Assembly: GCA_964569695.1 (NCBI GenBank)
Contig: CAZMUA010000011.1
Coordinates: 50,756 to 114,755, forward strand
DNA length: 64,000 bases
Direction of reading: 5' to 3'
Source: UBA8106 sp964569695
Lineage (GTDB): Bacteria > Acidobacteriota > Vicinamibacteria > Vicinamibacterales > UBA823
Under the pieces are notes generated by a model. It was not told the origin of the DNA. It made no database searches and saw only the letters and a list, made by a program, of their open reading frames with translations. Every line of letters starts with the position of its first letter. The first letter of the stretch is position 1. Positions 60,317 to 64,000 of the stretch are shown one piece after another. A program made the position numbers and the translations under genes.

Positions 60317-60790
60317 ATGGCAGCTGCATTGGTTACCGCAATGTTGTTATCGATTGGCGGACTCATCTTGAGTGTGTTCTTTGGCTATAGTGCTACCGAT
60401 TCGGATGGGGTAGTTCGCCACGTCAGTCTGGCTATCTTTATCACGATGGTGACCTTGTTAACTCATTCGATGGCAATGTTCTATCTGATTGGGAAGGGCA
60501 AAGCTATTCGTGAAGCTGTAACTGAAAATGCGTTGTCGCAAAATTTTGTGGCCGAAGTGTCGCGTGTGCGGCGGCCAGTATTTTCAATCGGTACGTTTGC
60601 TATTGGTATCACGACGGTTGCGGCTCTTATAGGTGTGACCGTTGATACGAATGCCATGCCCGTTTGGGTCCATTCGGTGCTGGCTTATCTGGCCATCGGA
60701 GCCAATCTTGCAGCGTTACGCGTGGCGATTACCGCCTTCACCACGAGTTCACGGATCGTGGACGAAGTAAATCGCTTGCTTGGAGACTAA
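60317..60790 (+). CDS. Membrane protein of unknown function
   Basis: 157 residues from the ATG at 60317 (a GTG precedes it by one codon). Four hydrophobic segments: ALVTAMLLSIGGLILSVFFG, HVSLAIFITMVTLLTHSMAMFYLIG, SIGTFAIGITTVAALIGV and WVHSVLAYLAIGANLAALRVAI. The loop between the second and third carries a charged GKGKAIREAVTENALSQNFVAEV stretch. I do not recognise the family. It lies between the PHP gene and the HAD gene on the same strand. Confidence 0.75.
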   Translation: MAAALVTAMLLSIGGLILSVFFGYSATDSDGVVRHVSLAIFITMVTLLTHSMAMFYLIGKGKAIREAVTENALSQNFVAEVSRVRRPVFSIGTFAIGITTVAALIGVTVDTNAMPVWVHSVLAYLAIGANLAALRVAITAFTTSSRIVDEVNRLLGD

Positions 60791-60846
60791 GGTTCTTTCC
60801 ATGAGTGATGTGGCAGCCTGATGAATCAAATGACAGTTCACCGCGT

Positions 60847-61539
60847 ATGAGTCATACGCTCTTGCTTTTTGATATCGACGGCACGCTAATATTGTCAGGC
60901 GGGGCAGGGTTACGCGCTCTAAATCAGACTTTTCACGAATTGTTTCAGGTTCAGGATGCCTTCACTGGTATTACAACTGCTGGTCGGACCGATGGCGAGA
61001 TTATTGATGAGGCTCTCAGGCAGAGCCAGATCACATCTACCGAAGCCGTGCTTGTGGAGATTCAGCGGAGATATGAAGGCCGATTAACAGAAGAAATTCA
61101 ATTGCCAGGTCCTAGGAAAGGCATTATGCCAGGCGTTGAAGATCTCTTAATGTTCTTATCTGTTCGGCGAAACGTTACTCTTGGATTGCTAACGGGTAAC
61201 TTTCAGTCGACCGCAAAAATCAAGCTCGACTATTTCGGGTTGAGTGATTATTTTTTGTGTGGAGCCTATGGCAGTGATGCTCTCCACCGGAACGCCCTCG
61301 TTGACATTGCCAAGCAGCGCGCAAAACTGCTTGGTGTCGAGATTTTATCTGCCAGAGATATTTTGATCGTGGGGGATACCCCGCTCGATGTAGCTTGCGC
61401 CAGAGCCGCCGGGTCAAAAATGGCCGCAGTAGCTACCGGACAGTTCGATGTGGTTGCACTTGAAAAGGCTGGTGCAGAAATTGCGTTGGAGAACCTAAGG
61501 GACCGCCAGCCCTTCCTTGAACTGCTGGAAGAGCCTTGA
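60847..61539 (+). CDS. HAD-family hydrolase (phosphatase, PGP-like)
   Basis: 230 residues from the ATG at 60847, which puts the nucleophile motif LLFDIDGTL at its usual place; the frame is open upstream to 60805. The cap domain is helical (GAGLRALNQTFHELFQ, TAGRTDGEIIDEAL). Motif II is near VTLGLLTGN, and motif III/IV is ILIVGDTPLDVACARAAG. Such proteins resemble phosphoglycolate phosphatases, but HAD substrates cannot be read from sequence. A hairpin at 61591-61622 follows. Confidence 0.88.
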   Translation: MSHTLLLFDIDGTLILSGGAGLRALNQTFHELFQVQDAFTGITTAGRTDGEIIDEALRQSQITSTEAVLVEIQRRYEGRLTEEIQLPGPRKGIMPGVEDLLMFLSVRRNVTLGLLTGNFQSTAKIKLDYFGLSDYFLCGAYGSDALHRNALVDIAKQRAKLLGVEILSARDILIVGDTPLDVACARAAGSKMAAVATGQFDVVALEKAGAEIALENLRDRQPFLELLEEP

Positions 61540-61590
61540 GAGAGCCAATTCCCATGCCCTTGACAGTGGCACCCAAGTGACCAGTGCGAT

Positions 61591-61622
61591 AATTGGCGAC
61601 CTCTATAAACAGGCCGCCAATT
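61591..61622. terminator. Hairpin between convergent HAD and DUF4399 genes
   Basis: AATTGGCG (61591-61598) pairs with CGCCAATT (61615-61622), with ACCT/AGG extending the stem inside. It lies 51 bp after the HAD stop and 29 bp after the DUF4399 stop on the other strand. No long T-run, so function as a terminator is likely from position rather than proven by sequence. Confidence 0.55.
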
Positions 61623-61651
61623 ACCTAACCAGATGATTTAGCTGGCAACTG

Positions 61652-62161
61652 TTATTCGACAGTGAACGTGACTTCTGCGCTCATACCTTCGAGTGTCCGG
61701 TGTTCACCATCTCCAATCTGTAAACAGACGCGGTGAGGTCCGGGTTCGAGTTGCATCTCAATCGTGTTCGAACCGTCACCAAAATGTACCCATGGGGACG
61801 CTTGCGGGATGATTTCACCTGCCGGTAGACAGTCGGTGTCGAGGCCGATGTGGTGGTGACCTGCACCCTCGTGCACTGTAAGCGGATCAGTGATTGGTTC
61901 AATCGTGAAATGCTCGTGACCGAATTCCATTGTCACCGGACTACTGACCGTACTGCCTTCTTCAGGAGCAATAAAGAAGACTCCGGGTGTCATATCCATC
62001 GAAGCTTCTTCAGGGGCCGCTTCCGCTTCTTCAGCTTCTGCAGCAGGCTCTGGTTCCGCAGGTTCCGATCCACAAGCCGTAACACTTACGAATGCTAGAG
62101 CAGTAACGCCAATTACCATCGACCGAAAGCCGATAGTTAATAGTTGAACGATTCGGGACAT
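61652..62161 (-). CDS. DUF4399-domain lipoprotein
   Basis: 169 residues. Signal peptide with lipobox VTAC (Cys30), then an acidic Ala/Glu/Pro linker of about 25 residues, then a DUF4399 domain: VFFIAPEEGSTVSSPVTMEFG, VHEGAGHHHIGLDTDCLPAG, WVHFGDGSNTIEMQLEPGPHRVCLQIGDGEH. The conserved His cluster (GAGHHHIG) and acidic residues could bind a metal. The function of the domain is not established. AGGAG precedes the ATG. The selenocysteine tRNA lies 76 bp upstream on the same strand. Confidence 0.82.
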   Translation of the reverse strand: MSRIVQLLTIGFRSMVIGVTALAFVSVTACGSEPAEPEPAAEAEEAEAAPEEASMDMTPGVFFIAPEEGSTVSSPVTMEFGHEHFTIEPITDPLTVHEGAGHHHIGLDTDCLPAGEIIPQASPWVHFGDGSNTIEMQLEPGPHRVCLQIGDGEHRTLEGMSAEVTFTVE

Positions 62162-62236
62162 GGTTTTTTCTCCTGTTAAATTCGAATTTCAATCATACAA
62201 CATTTGAGGTCGTTAGCTGACTAGCAACCACTGCGC

Positions 62237-62333
62237 TGGCGGAAGCGCCTGGGAGTCGAACCCAGCCTCCCCGTATTAGCGGGGAGCGACCGGTTTTGAA
62301 GACCGGGAGGGCCACCGGGCCCCGTTCGCTTCC
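62237..62333 (-). tRNA. selC: tRNA-Sec (anticodon UCA)
   Basis: 97 nt including an encoded CCA. The minus strand begins GGAAGCG and ends CGCTTCC-G-CCA, a 7-bp acceptor plus an eighth A/G position. The D arm is the bacterial tRNA-Sec type: six base pairs (GGGGCC with GGCCCU) around the 4-nt loop CGGU. The anticodon loop contains CUUCAAA with UCA as anticodon. A long variable arm (CUCCCCG/CGGGGAG around CUAAUA) and the T arm CUGGG/CCCAG complete the fold. The shape and anticodon decide the identity. It allows UGA to be read as selenocysteine when SelA, SelB, SelD and a SECIS element are present; none of those genes lies in this window. Confidence 0.95.
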
Positions 62334-62546
62334 ATAAAAACGTTGATGCTAACACAAGCTAGAAACTCTTAATGTGGGATTCTCGTGTGACTTCTGGAAA
62401 TCCAAGTGATTCGTGCAGATTTGACCAAGGAGCTAATTGAGAATGATTTAATCTGACTTGTTTCTGCCAGATTTGAAGGTAGCCTTCGTAACGGACCAGT
62501 AGCCGTAAGCAGATTTAATCTACCTCCGGAGGGTCAATCAACGAGG

Positions 62547-62753
62547 TTAATTTTCGAGAAGTTTGACTTCCCCAGCGCGAGGACCTTTTGCGGATTCTTC
62601 AACAGTAAACTCAACACGCTGTCCTTCGCGAAGTAGTTCGAACACCGAACCCCGCACCGAACTCCGATGAAAGAAGTGTTCAATACCACCTTCATCTCTG
62701 ATGAATCCGAATCCCTTGTCAATGAGAAGCCGTGCAATCGTTCCGCTTGGCAT
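62547..62753 (-). CDS. Cold-shock-domain protein (CspA family)
   Basis: 68 residues. RNP1 is KGFGFIRDEG and RNP2 is EHFFHRSSV, the two RNA-binding motifs of the cold-shock domain (the usual RNP2 is VFVHFS, so His-Phe-Phe-His is a variant). The C-terminus EESAKGPRAGEVKLLEN is typical. CspA proteins melt RNA secondary structure. GGAGG precedes the ATG. A sigma-70 promoter lies about 60 bp upstream and a hairpin sits in the leader. Confidence 0.93.
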   Translation of the reverse strand: MPSGTIARLLIDKGFGFIRDEGGIEHFFHRSSVRGSVFELLREGQRVEFTVEESAKGPRAGEVKLLEN

Positions 62754-62778
62754 GCCCTAGTCCTCCGATCCGACAATG

Positions 62779-62796
62779 CCCCATGTTACGATGGGG
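62779..62796 (-). promoter_or_regulatory. Hairpin in the cold-shock gene leader
   Basis: CCCCAT (62779-62784) pairs with ATGGGG (62791-62796) around 6 nt, inside the predicted 5' leader 26 nt before the ATG at 62753. Structured leaders control csp mRNA stability in several bacteria; the effect here is inference. Confidence 0.4.
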
Positions 62797-62811
62797 AGCA
62801 AATACGGGCCA

Positions 62812-62840
62812 AGTTTAGGTGGTTCCAATTGTTAAGTCAA
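62812..62840 (-). promoter_or_regulatory. Sigma-70-type promoter for the cold-shock gene
   Basis: On the minus strand TTGACT (62840-62835) and TAAACT (62817-62812) with a 17-bp spacer. Transcription would start near 62805, giving a leader of about 50 nt that contains the hairpin and the GGAGG site. Confidence 0.65.
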
Positions 62841-62952
62841 GCGCTGTGCACACTTTAGCGCAGTTCAAAGCACCGAAGGTGGTAACTAGCTAAACCACCG
62901 CAGACTTGGATTTTGAAAGGTTTTGAAACCGTAGTGAGAACTGTTAACGCGC

Positions 62953-63147
62953 TCAGTCTTGGGATGGTTTTGGCGGCGCCTTTGGTTTCTCACTCTTCGG
63001 CGGGGGGTAGGTCGTCTGGAAATGACGACCACAGTTGGCGCAGGTCCAAAACTGCCACGGTGTCCAGGGACCATCCGGCAATGGATCCTTCAGATCCATT
63101 TGCGTTCCGCACCGTTGGCAGCGAATTTGGACATCTACCAGAGCCAT
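62953..63147 (-). CDS. Small zinc-ribbon protein of unknown function
   Basis: 64 residues. Two CxxC pairs (CQRC near residue 10 and CANC near residue 36) form a zinc ribbon, separated by a Pro/Trp-rich loop (DGPWTPWQFW). The C-terminal 20 residues are Pro/Lys-rich. No further function can be read. It stands alone between the cold-shock gene and the divergent nucleotidyltransferase gene. The overlapping frames on both strands are its shadows; the Cys pattern decides. Confidence 0.7.
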   Translation of the reverse strand: MALVDVQIRCQRCGTQMDLKDPLPDGPWTPWQFWTCANCGRHFQTTYPPPKSEKPKAPPKPSQD

Positions 63148-63247
63148 ACGTGAATTCTAACACGTTCATAGGTTGCGGGATGAGCACAACAAGGCTCCCC
63201 GATAGATTAGAGCTAAACCTGCTATTTTGTAATCGTGAGTATTAAAG

Positions 63248-63853
63248 ATGATTCCTGGGATCATTCTAGCTGGTGGCGAGTCCTCACGAATGGGACAACC
63301 CAAGGCACTATTACCCACCGATGTGGCGGGCGAAACCTTTTTATTGCGACTGATTACGACCTTACGACGAGGTGGTGTTGATGATGTGATCGTAGTTACG
63401 GGACCCGACCAATCGATTTTGGAAAACAGTATTGCAAGCAACGAGCCTTTGGTGCGCTTCGTGTCGAATCAGAATCCCTCCGCAGGTCAAATTTCATCAT
63501 TGCTTGTGGGACTCTCGGTCGCAGATCGGCCTGGCGTGAGAGGCGCATTAGTAACACTCGTAGATGTGCCGTTGGTGGCTTCTGAAACGGTAGTTGCTCT
63601 ACTTGCGGCTTATCGTCGTACTGGGGCGCCAATAGTTCGACCAGGTGCTGATGACCGACATGGACATCCAGTGATCTTCGATCGATCTCTTTTCGATGAA
63701 TTACGTGGCGTTGACAAATCTCAGGGGGCGAAAGCTGTTGTTCGAGCTCACGAGGACGCGATCGTTCAGGTTTCAGTTAAGGACGAAGGTGCGTTTACTG
63801 ATATCGATACCCCGGCTGATTATGAGCGAATATTTGGTCGGAAGCCAGTCTAA
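63248..63853 (+). CDS. MobA/MocA-like nucleotidyltransferase
   Basis: 201 residues. The NTP-transferase signature is ILAGGESSRMGQPKALLP at the N-terminus, with LVDVPLV (metal Asp), GHPVIFDRSLFDEL and TDIDTPADYERIF at the end. This is the MocA/MobA-like group that adds CMP or GMP to molybdopterin; the LAGG-S-RMG-PKA form with GHP points to the MocA (cytidylyl) side. moaD and moaE in the same window show that the cell makes this cofactor. The substrate is not proven by sequence. Confidence 0.85.
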   Translation: MIPGIILAGGESSRMGQPKALLPTDVAGETFLLRLITTLRRGGVDDVIVVTGPDQSILENSIASNEPLVRFVSNQNPSAGQISSLLVGLSVADRPGVRGALVTLVDVPLVASETVVALLAAYRRTGAPIVRPGADDRHGHPVIFDRSLFDELRGVDKSQGAKAVVRAHEDAIVQVSVKDEGAFTDIDTPADYERIFGRKPV

Positions 63854-63868
63854 GAAGCATTGCTGGCG

Positions 63869-63898
63869 TTGATCTAAGTGCTACCGCTCGATTAGAAT
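63869..63898 (+). promoter_or_regulatory. Sigma-70-type promoter for tRNA-Ala
   Basis: TTGATC (63869-63874) and TAGAAT (63893-63898) with an 18-bp spacer, 25 bp before the tRNA 5' end. Confidence 0.5.
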
Positions 63899-63923
63899 TG
63901 TGGCCCTGCAGGTCAATTACTGT

Positions 63924-63999
63924 GGGCCAGTGGCGCAGTTGGGAGCGCGCGTGAATGGCATTCACGAGGTCACGGGTTCGACCCCCGTCTGGTCCACCA
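63924..63999 (+). tRNA. tRNA-Ala (anticodon GGC)
   Basis: 76 nt with encoded CCA. Acceptor GGGCCAG pairs with CTGGTCC, leaving the G3-U70 wobble pair that is the identity element for alanyl-tRNA synthetase. The anticodon arm is CGTGA-ATGGCAT-TCACG, anticodon GGC. The T arm is ACGGG-TTCGACC-CCCGT. It ends one base before the window edge. Confidence 0.96.
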
Positions 64000-64000
64000 T

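Noticed and set aside
62913..63245. Plus-strand frame of 110 residues opposite the zinc-ribbon gene
   Set aside because: The minus frame keeps two CxxC pairs at ribbon spacing; the plus frame is compositionally odd and runs into the start of the nucleotidyltransferase gene.
1..64000. CRISPR arrays, prophage, insertion sequences, toxin-antitoxin or defence genes
   Set aside because: No regularly spaced repeats, transposase, integrase, capsid or nuclease-type defence motifs were seen; nearly all coding space is taken by housekeeping or envelope genes.

Overview
The window looks like ordinary chromosomal sequence from a Gram-negative (diderm), probably aquatic heterotroph with mid-range GC (roughly half, by eye). 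LptD, TonB/ExbB/ExbD, lipobox-bearing lipoproteins and a dTDP-sugar cluster show an outer membrane with surface polysaccharide. A carboxypeptidase-regulatory-like/TPR secreted protein, a HEAT-cyclophilin lipoprotein, a K+-type membrane pyrophosphatase, DUF502, a COG3375-type acetyltransferase and several unnamed conserved proteins fit Acidobacteriota (Vicinamibacteria-like) best. That placement is inference from gene content; no rRNA is present. A 10-base run of N at 49872-49881 marks a scaffold join, so the sequence is probably a draft or metagenome assembly.

Layout. 1-4960 (minus): PLP homeostasis protein YggS (cut by the window edge), a TPR protein, DinG-type helicase and GlyA. 5312-9379: ThiC, an unknown secreted protein, an M20 peptidase and a small membrane protein. 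9556-18732 (minus): a long envelope/metabolism run in transcription order dNK kinase, accD, folC, lptD, rfbA, rfbC-like, rfbB and an RMD-like reductase. 18836-22128 (plus): an o-succinylbenzoate synthase/NSAR-family enzyme overlapping a HEAT-cyclophilin lipoprotein. 22174-22424: a tiny all-lysine ORF, a strong hairpin and one copy of a two-block repeat. Then ddl (minus), followed by the plus-strand run tgt-yajC-secD-secF-uppP-DUF502-hppA and a TonB/ExbB/ExbD/ExbD energy-transduction operon behind a near-consensus promoter. 34580-41927: a sugar-dehydrogenase-like propeller protein, a TPR lipoprotein, bifunctional Rel, RidA, ribosomal protein L28, a Cys-rich protein and a DksA/TraR-type protein. 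42016-49669: Lon, then the minus-strand operon ileS-lspA-lgt-rluD-like. After the gap: a GNAT protein, then the minus-strand run thiD-moaE-moaD-prfA-prmC-hinT. 54643-61539 (plus): BioY, a thioredoxin-like lipoprotein, class I fumarase, ErpA, a Fur-ferritin fusion, a PHP phosphoesterase, a membrane protein and a HAD phosphatase. The right end carries a DUF4399 lipoprotein, a selenocysteine tRNA, a cold-shock protein, a zinc-ribbon protein, a MobA/MocA-like nucleotidyltransferase and tRNA-Ala(GGC).

How the genes work together. Several runs are coherent modules: lipoprotein maturation (lgt, lspA) beside many lipoproteins; release factor 1 with its methylase PrmC; cofactor synthesis (ThiC, ThiD, MoaD, MoaE, BioY uptake); Sec export (YajC, SecD, SecF); envelope assembly (LptD, UppP, Ddl, dTDP-sugar enzymes); stringent response (Rel, DksA-like); iron/Fe-S (ErpA with a Fur-ferritin fusion). 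I found no phage, insertion sequence, CRISPR array, toxin-antitoxin pair or obvious defence island. The items most worth a second look are the Fur-ferritin fusion, the two-block repeat at 8863 and 22363, the 19-residue poly-lysine ORF, the HEAT-cyclophilin protein whose catalytic arginine is replaced, and the selenocysteine tRNA without any recognised selenoprotein nearby.
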